Shown here in pieces: positions 1 to 13,459 of a DNA stretch of 64,000 nt. The stretch's first letter is position 1; each line of letters starts with the position of its first letter. The DNA comes from Actinomucor elegans (lineage: Eukaryota; Mucoromycota; Mucoromycetes; Mucorales; Mucoraceae). The DNA is taken from the NCBI GenBank assembly GCA_026027325.1, contig JAMSLZ010000010.1:1302001-1366000 (forward strand), read 5' to 3'. The notes beneath the pieces were generated by a model. That model was not told where the DNA came from and ran no database searches. It saw only the letters and a program-made list of their open reading frames with translations. A program made the position numbers and the translations under genes.

Positions 1-19
1 ACAACATAGAATATACTAG

Positions 20-404
20 CAGCTAACAATTGGGATGGAGTATGCTTTTTGATTAAAAACAAGCGCTTTACGATTATTTCGATCGAGTTTTCTGGTGACG
101 TTCAATTCATCAATACAAGAAGGTGAAGGAAAAATAATCAGATTATTGGCATGTACAAGTATATCAAAAAAATGCGAGTTTCCTGTTCTGTAATTTTATT
201 GTCGTTTTTCTTTTTCAATAAGTTGATAATTGCATACATTTTGATCATTCAAATTATAACTAATATTGCATTTGGACAACCAGATCTTTTTTTCAGGCTC
301 TGCATTTAAGTGACGATAAGAAGAGCATTACAGAAAGATATTTTTACCTGGCAGCTTCTTATGAGCTAAGGTCCTTTACTGAAAAATCATCCCAGATCTT
401 TTGA
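20..404 (+). CDS. 3' end of an unrecognised gene, cut by the left edge
   Basis: Two exons join in phase: 20-122 (donor GTGAAG) and 284-404 (acceptor CAACCAG, TGA stop at 402-404). The branch-like AACTAAT lies upstream of the acceptor. Together they give about 73 C-terminal residues containing NNWDGVCF, SIEFSGDVQF and a hydrophobic ERYFYLAASYEL segment. An AG at 18-19 marks an upstream intron, so the rest of the gene lies outside the window. I do not recognise the family. The phase match across a 161-nt intron and the ordinary amino-acid composition argue for real coding sequence; the intron is longer than most here, so a missed small exon is possible. Confidence 0.5.
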
Positions 405-902
405 AAATAGAAGCAGGTAATCATAGACTCTGTAATTGAATCACAAAAGTAAAAAATAAAGCACACATACACACAAAAAAAAAGTTTGTTATCGACTTTT
501 AATATGATTAATACAAATAAACAAGGCAATAATATTCACTAGAACCAAACACCTTTGAATAGTTTTTGACTATCGTAAAAAGCAAGGTCTAGCAACGCAA
601 GTTTGGTAACGTAGAGACGTTTATTATAGTTTGAGGGCTATTGATAATAGCAAAGTAGTACCAGTATAGTGAAATTTGTAGCTTTTCTTAACATTCTGTA
701 AACCAATTCGGTAATTGTCGAAACAAACATCCCTATATAATGATCTTTCTATACCGATACATATTGCATATGTCAAAAGGTCAGGTTTTTGCGGTTCAAA
801 GACCTAGGGTTTGAGTCTCCGCCAATTAAAACCACAAGAAATTTAGCTTTATTTCTGAAGCTACGCGAAAAAAAAAAAGCTGTCATTTCTGTTAAAAATA
901 CA
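405..902. other. Spacer before the EAPP-like gene
   Basis: AT-rich non-coding sequence holding the 3' flank of the left-edge gene and the promoter/5' leader of the EAPP-like gene. A CCTATATAATG element at about 732-742 could be a TATA box. The open frame extends upstream of the EAPP ATG to a TTG at 789 but has no ATG there. Confidence 0.4.
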
Positions 903-1638
903 ATGGAACCCGAGATCAATCAAGATCTACGCGATGAAGAATGGTATGATGACGTCTATTACGACTCTGATGAAGATTTAGAAGAAGAACCCATAGGAAT
1001 CGGCTTACCTGGCCAACAAAAAACCAAATCGGGTAAGGAATCAATTTAGATCAAACCGCTTTTACTTTATAACTGATTGAATCAAAATCTAGTCGATCGA
1101 TCAAAAAAACAAAAAGTAATCAGTAACGATGAATTGCTATATGATCCTGATCTCGATGATAAAGATGAAGCATGGGTTTCTAAGCAAATAGACAGTAAGT
1201 ATGGATAACTTTTTTTTAAGAAAAAAAAAAAACGATCCAGCTCTTCTTATTTGCGAATCTCCCTTTCTTTAGAGGACTCTTCCAAAGCACAAGACGTACC
1301 ATTAGATAGCAAGACAGATGCTATATTAAGCTGTCCCATGTGCTTTACAAACTTGTGTTATAGCTGTCAAAGGTAAGCAAAAATTAACTGGATATTGGGT
1401 AATAGCGACTTTTTTTTTGATGAGTCCCTCTTCTAGGCATGAAAAATATGCAGATCAGTTCAGAGCCATGTTTGTACACAATTGTCATATTGTTCCTGGA
1501 GAACGATACAAGATGAAGGGTGATAATGGTAATGAATGTTATCAAAAAGTAACTTGCGAGACCTGCGGTATTCAAGTAGCCATGTTGGATGAGGACGAAG
1601 TGTACCATTTCTTCAATGTGGTAGCAACTGGTAGATAA
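903..1638 (+). CDS. EAPP: EAPP-like (E2F-associated phosphoprotein) family protein
   Basis: Four exons: 903-1032, 1093-1194, 1273-1372 and 1437-1638, giving 177 aa. The acidic N-terminus (EEWYDDVYYDSDED) is followed by a LLYDPDLDDKDEAWV segment. A Cys-rich zinc-binding-like module follows: CPMCFTNLCYSCQRHEKY, then QFRAMFVHNC, a later CETCG pair and the closing DEVYHFFNV. This is the order and spelling of the EAPP C-terminal domain. In animals EAPP binds E2F factors; the role in fungi is not established, so function here is by family only. The start is the first ATG of the frame. All introns are 60-78 nt and phases join exactly. Confidence 0.9.
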
Positions 1639-2465
1639 AAGCATGCCAAGAAGAAAAAATCGATCATACCCTCCGCCTTTTGCATCCTTTTTTTTTTATA
1701 TTGTTTACTCTTTAGAAGGTATAAAGCTTTTGTATTTCTCGGTAGATCGTTTTGATACTATAATGAAGTACAGATTGTATATTTTTGAAGAAAAAAATCA
1801 CAACAAAAATGGATTTGCTTATTTTTAATAATATAAGGACCCAATGACCTTAACTGAGGCTTCAAAATACTGTCTACGCGTTTTACAAAAAAAAAAAAAA
1901 AAAAAAAAAAAAAGGGTATCTGAGCCACAGTTTTTTAAACAATTAGAACTTAGGACATGGATCTCTTTACTCAATCTCGGTTTGATGTCGCATCTGATTA
2001 GTATTTTAAGCTTAAAATAAAACACTGTATCAAGTAGATTGAGGGGCATAGTGAGTTTTCTGAGGTATACTCTACAAGAAACAACTGTATGCTGTTATAA
2101 TCTCTATATTGTGATAATAATAAAAAAAACACTCACTTCTTTTGGGATATAATCCCATTATCTGTGTTTAAATCATTAAAGAAATTGTGGCTCGTTCGTC
2201 AGGCTTTGTTGGTAACTACCATCCATGTATATAGGATAAATATCATTGTTTTGAAGAAAAGATGGTATTTATATCTAAGTATAGTAAAAAAAAAGGAAAC
2301 CATTGCAAGCTTATCAAGCGTATTATAAATAAGGTCAGTTGTTTAAACATAATACATTGATGCGTTCTTCAGCCACAGTTCCGGATAAGAGTAAATATAT
2401 GTATAAAGATTTATTTTATAGAAAAGGAGTAAATAGTAAGGGTAACATGTATACAATAGTTTTTT
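1639..2465. other. Convergent spacer with dispersed repeat and A-tract
   Basis: Lies between the converging EAPP-like and RAB11 genes. It holds a 27-nt poly(A) tract (1887-1913) and one copy of the dispersed repeat described below (1961-2002). No credible coding sequence is seen; the short ORFs here are AT-rich chance frames. Confidence 0.5.
1961..2002 (+). repeat. Dispersed repeat copy (forward)
   Basis: Contains the family core CAATCTCGGTTTGATGTCG followed by CATCTGATTAG. Other copies are listed separately; the second half of the consensus (TTCAGAATGAGCTG) is missing here. Confidence 0.6.
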
Positions 2466-4798
<2,333 letters not shown>

Positions 4799-6543
4799 AT
4801 GTTGAGACGCAAATCATCCACCACCAGTGTTCATTCTCTTAAAAACAATGATCAATTCACTACGGAGTTCGCGTCCAAATTCAATAAAGTCAATGGAAAA
4901 GCCATGATTGATGCATTGAAAGAGAGCAGAAGGGTAAAAAAGAAAAAAAAATTATCCTATATAAAAATGGCCTCATTTTTAACTTTGAATTTCATATTTA
5001 AAGCGTGCTCTTGGTGGATTACTTGGAAAGAAAAGAGCATCTCTAGGTAACTTGAGAAAGTCCAAATCTTCTACTACTGCCGATAATCGTCAATCTTCAA
5101 CAAGACAAGCTGAACTGCTTACAACCATCGATTTGTCTATGAAAAGAAGATCTACAGGCTGTTTACGAAGAGATTCTGTTTATTCAAACAAGAGTACAAA
5201 GTCTACAGACATCTCAAATACAAAAGTAAATTCTTGATCAGTAGTGAAAACAGCGTAGTACTTACCTCCCTCCCCCCCTTAACTCCCTAGGTTTGGAGAT
5301 CACCAGGATATTATGAAATCCCCAATGTATTTGGCAGTGATTGCTTCCTCAAACCAGAACCAATCGTTGAAAAGACCTATCATTTGCGTTCACCTAATTT
5401 CCAAAAGCACATTTCTAAACATCCTTGGCGACCCGCTGGATTAGCTGCAGAGATACCTCAATTGCCACCTTTGATACGTTCAGAGAATGAATTTGAAAAA
5501 AAGATCAGAAAAGCATTGCCCAAGTTATCTGTTTCGGCATTAGATCCGCGCAATAAATATGATGGATTTAAAGAGATTGGCACAGGGTGAGTTTAATCAA
5601 ATAAAAAAAAAAATTTTTTTTTCTAACATTATAGTATAGAGTCAATGGTTCCGTTGTGCGAGTTCAACATCGATACAAAAAGAATGTTCATTTGGCTATC
5701 AAAAGATGTCGCTTGGATCCTGATCGCGAATACAAAGCATCTATCATTCGCGAACTGCGCATCATGGCTACAGGTCATACAAATTTGATTCGACTGCGAG
5801 AAGTTTCGCTTTGGAAACAAGACGTTTGGATGGCTATGGACTTGCAAAGATGCTCTGTCTTTGCTGTGCTCTGTCAGCGAGGCATTCCTGAACAATACGC
5901 AGTCTATATTACCTGTGAAACATTAAAAGGTCTTGCGTATTTACACTCAAAATCCTATATTCATCGCGATATAAAGTGTGAAAATCTGCTATTAGGATGG
6001 AACGGTGAAGTCAAATTAGGTAAAATAGAATACCATGATTATATACAATCAACTAACCCTTTTTTTTTTTCAAAAATAAGCTGATTTTGGACTTGCAACA
6101 AGAACAAATAAAAGTAATCGCGAACGATTAGGCACCAGCAAATGGATGGCACCAGAAGTGATCCGTGAACAATCATATGACGAAAAGATTGATATGTGGT
6201 CTCTAGGTATTGCTGTGATAGAGATGATGGACCGTGTTCCACCTCATTATATGATCAAGGATGAAACAGAGCTATTCTGTACTATTTTAAGCGAACCCAG
6301 CCCAAGTTTTACTTATAGTTATCCAACCATGTACATGAGAGGCCTGGTTGCTTGGCTCCTGGATGAAACTCCTCAAACAAGACCACATGCTATTGACGTC
6401 TTACAGGTACATAATCTATAACAAAGCATGATCTTTTTATTTACAATTTTTCATAGGAAATTGATGTCCATATTCAAAGTCAATTACTCCAATGTTGCAC
6501 CGCTAATGATTTAGCTAGATTTGTAAACCATGTTCTTTCTTAA
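4799..6543 (+). CDS. STE20/PAK-like serine/threonine protein kinase
   Basis: Six exons: 4799-4933, 5004-5225, 5291-5586, 5640-6019, 6081-6406 and 6457-6543, giving 481 aa. The first 200 residues are basic and Ser-rich with no recognisable CRIB domain. The kinase domain (about 210-465) has a glycine loop (EIGTGVNGSV), the catalytic lysine in LAIKRC, the catalytic loop HRDIKCENLLL, the magnesium motif DFGLAT and the activation segment GTSKWMAPEVI, followed by DMWSLGI. HRDIK(C/S)xN and GT..WMAPE are STE20-group signatures. All catalytic residues are present, so an active kinase is expected. The substrate is unknown. Assignment to PAK rather than GCK is uncertain because the N-terminal regulatory region is not diagnostic. 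Confidence 0.9.
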
Positions 6544-7194
6544 TATCTATTTAATTTTTTTTTCTTTTTTTTTTGTATGAACCATTTTGTATTAAACCTA
6601 TACCTTGCGATTTTAATAAATCAATAAAAAATCATACCACTTGTAATACCTTTAGTGGGAAAAAAAAAGGAAAAATACTACTACTTATCTAAACAAAAAA
6701 GTAACACGGTCATGCTGCAGTTGGAAGCTGAATCCTAGCGCCACTTTTCTATATTCATGCCCGTGCCACTAAACTCACCCAATGCACCCTGTAAAAAAAA
6801 GGTATTGGGAATATTTGAAAAAATGGCGAGTTTATAATTCATATATCACAAAATTTTTCATTGTGACATGGCAAAGTTACCGAGGCATTCATTTATGTGC
6901 TACGAAATCATCTCTGACAGTAAACGTATGCACAATTCTGTAGAATTGCATCAAACCACTTGCCATTCCAAAACGAAGCAATCCTCTATCATGATACAAA
7001 TGACTCGAAAGCCTGCTGATCCCAGTTAAAAAAATAACTCTAATTACATAATAGGTCAAGTGACATTGAAAGAAGATAAGCTTTTTTCTACCATACAGAG
7101 AAATAAAGTCTAATAAAGGTAACAGATAGGAACTTGACGCATTGAATACGAACAACAGAATTGGAACGGATTTCTGATATTGATAGATGTTATA

Positions 7195-7230
7195 ACTTCA
7201 TCAGATGCGACATGGAACCGAGATCAAGTC
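7195..7230 (-). repeat. Dispersed repeat copy (reverse)
   Basis: Reads CATCAGATGCGACATGGAAC followed by CGAGATCAAG, the reverse complement of the family core. Confidence 0.6.
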
Positions 7231-7355
7231 CAAAGATTGATAGTTGAATCTGCACCAGACCAAGTTACAGATGGGACTCGAAGCGGTTAATAAATAACAG
7301 GATTGGAGCAGATCTCTGATGTTGACAGATGTAATAATTTTTTCTTGGCATGACT

Positions 7356-7390
7356 TATTCATCCGATGCGACATTGGATTGAGATCAACA
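7356..7390 (-). repeat. Dispersed repeat copy (reverse)
   Basis: Reads TTCATCCGATGCGACATTGG then ATTGAGATCAA, close to the family consensus and in the same orientation as the copy 160 bases upstream. Confidence 0.6.
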
Positions 7391-7815
7391 GAGAGATCTA
7401 CAATTGATTATGTTCATACGCCAAACCAAATTTCTATTATTATGCCTCGATTTTTTTTTTTCAACAACTGAGGTACAGAAATATATATACACACTATAAC
7501 TCACAATTATGGTTATGCAGGGCAAAAAACGCATGATAAAACTTGAATACTGAATGAATAGGGTAGAATATCTATTTCTCTTTTGAATGGTATATAGTTT
7601 TTGTACCAGCAAGTACCAAAGGGTAAAAATTTTATTGAGTTGATGTCAAATAACAGACACCTACGTTGCTTTACAATTATAGCAATTTGAGCATTGCAAA
7701 AAGAAGCTTAATTATGTGTCCTGGATCTCAAAGTTTTTTTTTTTTGGTTCTGAGCTGAGGCTCCGGTTTTCTTTGATATTGATAATCCCCAACTGTAGAG
7801 ACTACCCGTATCTTT

Positions 7816-7850
<35 letters not shown>

Positions 7851-7980
7851 CCGCAGCATAAGTACTTTAAACCGAATTTAATGTTCTTTTCATATAGGTT
7901 ATAAAAAATGGTTTAAATTTTAAATAGTAATGTTACTCTATGAATTGAAGGTATGCCTGAATACACCCAGAAGCGATCAC

Positions 7981-8012
7981 GCTCAATCTCTGTTAAATGT
8001 TACATCTGAATA
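7981..8012 (+). repeat. Dispersed repeat copy (forward, degenerate)
   Basis: Reads GCTCAATCTCTGTTAAATGT then TACATCTGAA, a more diverged copy of the core. Confidence 0.4.
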
Positions 8013-8608
8013 GTGGTCTAACTTTAAAATGAGTATGATCCATCTATAAGTAGTTTGCATGTATATATCTGCATGACAATGGACATACTGTATTTGTAAA
8101 TAATAGTGAACTATTGTAATGATTTAGGCTTGTCGGGGATTGTTAATAGAGTAAGGTATCACTTAAGATTAACTATAATAAACTACTTGATAAAACTCTG
8201 TCCTTTATTCTAATGAAAATTGTAAACTATCTATATTTAATATTAATCCTAAAAATAAGTGATGGATCTTTCTAGTTCTTTTCAATTTGATTACATTTCT
8301 TGAAGAACCTAGAAAGATATCCAACTATCGGGAACCTTCTCGTATAATCTTAGTAATGGTAACAAATCTAATTGGCTAGTCAGATTTATATCATTACAAC
8401 TATGTTGCGTTTTCTCTGAACTTCATTCGTCACAAACACCCAATCAGTTTCCTCTCTAGTACTGAGTTTTTCCAGAAGCATTACAATGATTGGTCAATAA
8501 CTATAGGTTTTGCTAGTCTACGCCCAAAAAAAAAAAAAAGTTTTTCTTTAACTTTTTTTTTTACTTGTAATCGATCTTGATCAACCCTTAACAAATAAAA
8601 TAAAAAAA

Positions 8609-10538
8609 ATGAGTTCTCAAGAAAGCTTTGATGTTCAAATCAGAGAAAGAAGCGATCCCTCCGAGGATTATCAAAAACCTGAATTATGTAAGTAAAAAAA
8701 AAAAAAAAGATTTTGGAAAATGCGAACTTTACTGACAAATGGTCTTTTTACCATGTCATATAGTAAAGCAAGCTATTGAAGGTAATAAAAAAAACAAATA
8801 TACAAAAAAAAGTATTTGCCATTCAAAGCACGCGATCTAATGCAGTTTTACTTTGTAGAAATCGAAGCCGAAGTTGCTGCCAAAGAAGCCGAAGGTGGAT
8901 CTGATTCTGATGACAGTTCTTCTTATGATTCCGACGAAGAAGAGGACGACGATGCCAATTTGCTGACGCCCGCTGTAGACTCTCAAATCTTTCGCACCAT
9001 TGCTGCTATTCAAGCCAAGGACCCCCGTGTTTATGGAGATACCAAGTTTTTTGACCAAGAGCAAATAGAACGTAGTGCTGCTACCAAGAAAGAGCGTACG
9101 GATAAAAAGATTACTTTAAAGGATTATGAACGTGATATGCTCTTAAAACACGGCGGGTTTGTCGATGAAGATTATGAAGCCAATGTCGGTATGACACATC
9201 ATCAAGAACAGGAGCAACTTCGTAATGCATTCAAGGCTGCTGCAGTAGACTCTGATGCCGAAGAGGAGGAAGATGATTTCTTGATGAAAAAGACTAAATC
9301 GGCCGAAGAAAAGGCACAGGAAGAGAACGATTATCGCAAGTTCTTGTTGGATACCATGAAAAGCGATGAACACTCCAAGAAAGCTTTTGAAGAATGGAGC
9401 AACTATAAAGAGAATCCCAATGTGAATCGTGATGATGCATTCTTGATGGATTACGTGCTTAATCGCGGCTGGGTGGATAAAAAGTCTGAAAAAACACCTA
9501 TTTTGGAGGAAGTAGACGAGGAAAAAGATGAAGAATACCTTGATAACGTGGACCGTTTCGAGAGTAAGTACAATTTCCGTTTCGAAGAAGAAGGTGCTGC
9601 AACCATCAAGACCTATGCTCGTGATACAGAAGGAACTGTTCGTAGAAAGGAAAGCAAAAGAGCCAAGAGAAGAGCAAGAGAGAAGGCCCATAAGGCTGCT
9701 TTGAAGCAACAAAAGATGGAAGAACTGAAGCAGCAAAAGAACCAAAAGATGAAAGAAATCCATGACAAACTCAAGGAAATCCGTGATATCACTGGTAACA
9801 AGGCTGTTGGGTTGGAAAACATCGATTTGGATGGCGATTTCGATCCTTCCATGTACGATGCTCAAATGGGCGATGTATTCGATGAGAACTATTATGATAA
9901 TGAAGGCGATGTCAATGAAAAGCCTGTTTGGGATGATGATATCGCTACTGGCCTCAGTGATGATGAAATCATGGATGCTGACTATCTTCCTGGAGGTGAT
10001 AAATACAATGGAGATGCTGATACAGCTGCTAAGCAAGACGACATTGATCCTGCTTCCAAGAAGAGAAAATTCAATGATCTTATGGAAGAATACTATGCTC
10101 TGAATTATGAAGATGTTATTGGCGGTGATCTTTACACTCGTTTCAAGTATACTAAAACTGAACCTGAAAACTATGGTTTGACTCCAGAAGAGATACTGTT
10201 GGCTGATGATGCCGCTTTGAACAAATATATTGGTATGAAGGTTTTAGCGCCGTAAGTAGCCCACTCCTAGGTGATTGTAGAAAATAAGTATTTTAACTGA
10301 ATTGTATAGATATCGTAATGAAAAGAAACGTGCATATGAGGAAAGAATATTCTCCAAGAATCAAGCAAAGAAGAAGAAGGACTTGTTGAAGAATGTCAAG
10401 GAGCACAAGAAAGAACTCGAAAAAGAAGAAAAGCGTCGACTTAAACAAGAGGCTAAAGAGAAAGAGAAGAAGCACAAGAAGGGATCAAAAGAAAAGAAGC
10501 ACAACAAGCACAAGAAAGCTAAAATTACCGAAGAGTAA
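8609..10538 (+). CDS. KRI1: KRI1-family ribosome biogenesis factor
   Basis: Four exons: 8609-8687, 8764-8781, 8859-10251 and 10310-10538, giving 572 aa. KRI1 is a nucleolar protein needed for 40S subunit assembly in yeast. The family signatures are the LLTPAVDSQIFRTIAAI block with AKDPRVYG, acidic clusters (DSDEEEDDD, DAEEEEDDF), the KRAKRRAREKAHK basic stretch, and the conserved C-terminal domain LMEEYYALNYEDVIGGD with FKY, ending near APYR. The tail is Lys-rich. A start in the third exon is possible but unlikely: the ATG at 8609 joins in phase through an 18-nt microexon to the main exon, whose acceptor follows a CTAAT branch-like site and CTTTGTAG. The N-terminal join is the least certain part. 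Confidence 0.88.
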
Positions 10539-11135
10539 AAGACATTCAACCATACTTCACCATAATATATATATATATACACCCAAACAATCATAAAAGC
10601 ATGTAGAAAACTGTTACGTATTTAACTTGTAGACAATAGTAATAAAGAAAAAGAGTCTCTATACTATATCCGCTGCTAGGGATAAAGCAAAGCTAATCCT
10701 GATGAGAAAGCTCTTTGATCTGTATCAATTGAAAACACACGAGCCCAACAGTATGCTTAGGCCGAAAGGCTTACACATCTTGGCATAAGACGTTCGGCTG
10801 TTTTTATCAAAAATACTTACTTCCATATGGCTACAAGATTAACCCTGCTGCGTCATCGATCGTACAAAGAAACCAATCTCGCTGAATACAGTGAAAAATA
10901 GATCATCTCTGTTTGAATAGTACCTGCCTATTATCTACCTTTCACGCGTACTTTATGTAATAGTGGTACCAAGAACGTAATAATGAACGTGCCCGTGCCT
11001 GTCGGCATTTAAACTTTCTGTTCTGCTCCTGCTGCAAAAAGTCTTGGTATTCCATTCCTGTTTTCCTTTTTCTCTTTCTCATATCTTTTCTTTTCTTTTT
11101 GATTTATTCATTCATATACAAAATAAACCGCAGAC
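10539..11135. other. Spacer KRI1/RVS167
   Basis: Contains the 3' end of KRI1 (short TA run at about 10565-10579) and the promoter of the BAR-SH3 gene, with a long CT-rich stretch (about 11055-11100) just before the leader. No coding sequence seen. Confidence 0.5.
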
Positions 11136-12862
11136 ATGAGTTGGAAGGTAAATTAAAAGCCCCATCGAATACGTTTATTTTGCCGAGTTTTGCATATTCC
11201 AACATATTTTTGATTTTCAGGGTTTTCAAAAAGCTATGAGTCGTTTGCCTCATCAAATGATGTCCAAGAAAGCGGATGGTAGTATCTAATAGTTACTGCA
11301 ATAAAATTAAGTTACTGATGTATTTGTATCAGTAACGAGAGACGCGGATTTTATTCAACTAGAGACACGTTTCAATGAAACAGTAAAGTTGGCAGATTGT
11401 TTAAGAGCTGAAGGTCAAGCATTTCGTGATAGCGTTTCGTGTAAGGTCCAGAAAGTGCTTTTTTTTTGGGAAGAAAAAGATGACTGATTTTATTTCTTAG
11501 CCTTGTTAACGCATCAAGCAGAAATGGCTAGTTATCTATCGCTTATTTATAGTGCACATATCGGCGTGGAAGTAGAAGAAGGCGGAGTTCAGCGTAGGGT
11601 ACAACCTACACCAGCCGCAACCTTACAAGCGGCTAATGACGCCGAAGCTGCTATGGCTTATTGCCGAGAAGAGATTCTGCCCCAATTAGTAAGTAAGCTA
11701 AAGCGCATATATATACACAAAAACTAAATCTCGCATAATATTTATTAGGATTCGATTGATCAATTTGTGATTCGTCCTTCACTCGAGTTACAGGAGATTA
11801 TCAAAACGATCCAAAAGACTATAGTAAAGCGAAACCATAAGCTGATTGATTATGATCGTCACCGTGTCAGCCTCAACAAATTGAACGCCAAGGCTGAACG
11901 TAGTCTAAGTGAAGAAAAGAATATATACAAAGTGCAGAGCCAATTGGACACGGCAACCCAAGATTATGAATATCTGAATAACGCGCTTAAATCTCAATTG
12001 CCTGTATTCTTTCAAATGCTATTCCAATTCATACAACCCATTTTTGAGCATTTGTATCATCTCCAAAACAAAATCTTCGGTCTCATCTATGCTCGATGCT
12101 ATGAACTCGTCACTACCAATGAGCAATACTTTGTTACACACGCTATGGATATAGAAGCTGGTTATAATTGGAGAAAGCAACAGTTTGATGCTCAAGCTGA
12201 AATTCAAAATATGGATCTACTGAAATCTGGAGGAAAAGCATGGCTCAGTGGTATGTGTATACTTAAAAGCAATATCAACTGTGATTAATTAAAACTATTA
12301 TTAATAATTAATTAGTATCTGGTGCAGCCAATAGCTCGAAACTGACATTACAAGAAAGAGCTGCATTAAAGAACAATATGGAGAATGATATTGGCTATCA
12401 TCAACCTCAACAGCTGACATATCAACCACAACCACCAGCATATCAACCTGACTATCAGCAACAGCAGCAGCATCAAGTTTCTTACCAACCATATCAGCCA
12501 CCACCACAACAGCAGCAACAGCAAGCATATCCTCCATCGTCATCGCCATATGGGCAGAAAGCAGCAGCTGGATTAGTATCTCCTAGAGCGGCTGTGCCTA
12601 CGCCACCTAGTCGAAATCATGCTACTTATGTGCTAGCTCTTTATGATTACGATGCTCAGGCAGAAGGTGATTTATCGTTCAAGAAGGATGACAAGATTGA
12701 ATTAGTTGAGCGCACACAAGATGCAAATGACTGGTGGACAGGGAAACTAAGAGGTGTCATTGGTGTATTCCCAGGTAAAAGCAAAGATCATGGCTACATA
12801 CAAGAAATCAAAGTTAACTTGTCTGTTTATTGTTTATAGGAAATTATGTCACTGAATTGTAA
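11136..12862 (+). CDS. RVS167: BAR-SH3 protein, Rvs167/amphiphysin type
   Basis: Seven exons: 11136-11147, 11221-11278, 11333-11440, 11501-11688, 11749-12250, 12316-12774 and 12840-12862, giving 449 aa. The N-terminal MSWKGFQKAMSR and following helices (about residues 1-255) are a BAR domain of the Rvs167/Hob1 type. A Gln/Pro/Tyr-rich linker (about 300-370) follows. The C-terminal SH3 domain shows ALYDYDAQAEGDLSF, DWWTGKL and FPGNYV. Such proteins form dimers that shape endocytic membrane tubules at actin patches, and their SH3 recruits WASP-type proteins. The first exon is only four codons; its join to GFQKAMSR in phase is what fixes the start. The last six codons are also in a separate exon. 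Confidence 0.93.
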
Positions 12863-13459
12863 CTTACATACAAAGATCCAAACCAATGAGTGCTATCAAT
12901 TGAAAACACCATCTATACTCTAATTACTATAATAACCTTGCCTTTCCAATAAAGCGGAACAATAGCACAGTATCAAACTAAAGCTTCAATTTTCCAAATT
13001 GACAAAAGCCCAGCGATCTTTCTTTAAAAGATAACTTGGTTCCGGTTAAATGTATGTCTTATTCATATGGATATGGCATACATAGTTTATTCAAAGCTTC
13101 AATTAAGCTAGTTTACTATTCACTTTTAAATAAGGTTCTATTAGATACAAAGGCTTATATTGACTCTGTGTACTAGTAAACAGGTACGGGAATTTATCTA
13201 TATCCATTGTATATTACAACATGATAACCAGTTCATGTTGAGCAGGGCCACCTACAATTACTTTAACCTCCATTTGATTGCAGTGCAATGCCATTTCTTG
13301 CTGAAACTTGTTAGGTGATTGTTTTTTTTTATTAATTTAAAGGGTTTGACTTTATTTGCGTGCCTTAGTACTGTTGTATCAATATATGGAATAATAATCG
13401 TAATAATGCTTTTATTTAATCAGGTCGGGTATCTATGGAAGCTTTTTTTTTTGTTCTTC
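12863..13459. other. Convergent 3' spacer RVS167/chitin synthase
   Basis: 3' flanks of two converging genes; AATAAAG at about 12949-12955 is a possible polyadenylation signal for RVS167. No coding sequence seen. Confidence 0.45.

Larger units (their letters stand above)
6544..8608. other. 2-kb spacer with three dispersed-repeat copies
   Basis: Tandem spacer between two plus-strand genes. It contains dispersed-repeat copies at 7195-7230, 7356-7390 and 7981-8012 and a 31-nt A tract (7819-7849). An exon-like fragment on the minus strand (6735-6788) has an acceptor but no partner. I see no complete gene. The last 200 bases, with T-rich stretches, are the likely KRI1 promoter. Confidence 0.45.

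Noticed and set aside
789..902. N-terminal extension of the EAPP-like ORF
   Set aside because: It starts at a TTG, not ATG, and the extra residues have no match to the family; the ATG at 903 begins the acidic family N-terminus.
6735..6788. Minus-strand exon-like fragment (GALGEFSGTGMNIEKWR)
   Set aside because: It has a TTTTTTTTACAG acceptor and a stop, but no upstream donor or exon gives a matching phase; too short to call.
9143..10036. Long antisense ORF (297 codons) opposite KRI1
   Set aside because: It mirrors the acidic, codon-biased KRI1 exon; the protein is an Ile/Leu/Phe-rich shadow with no independent signal.
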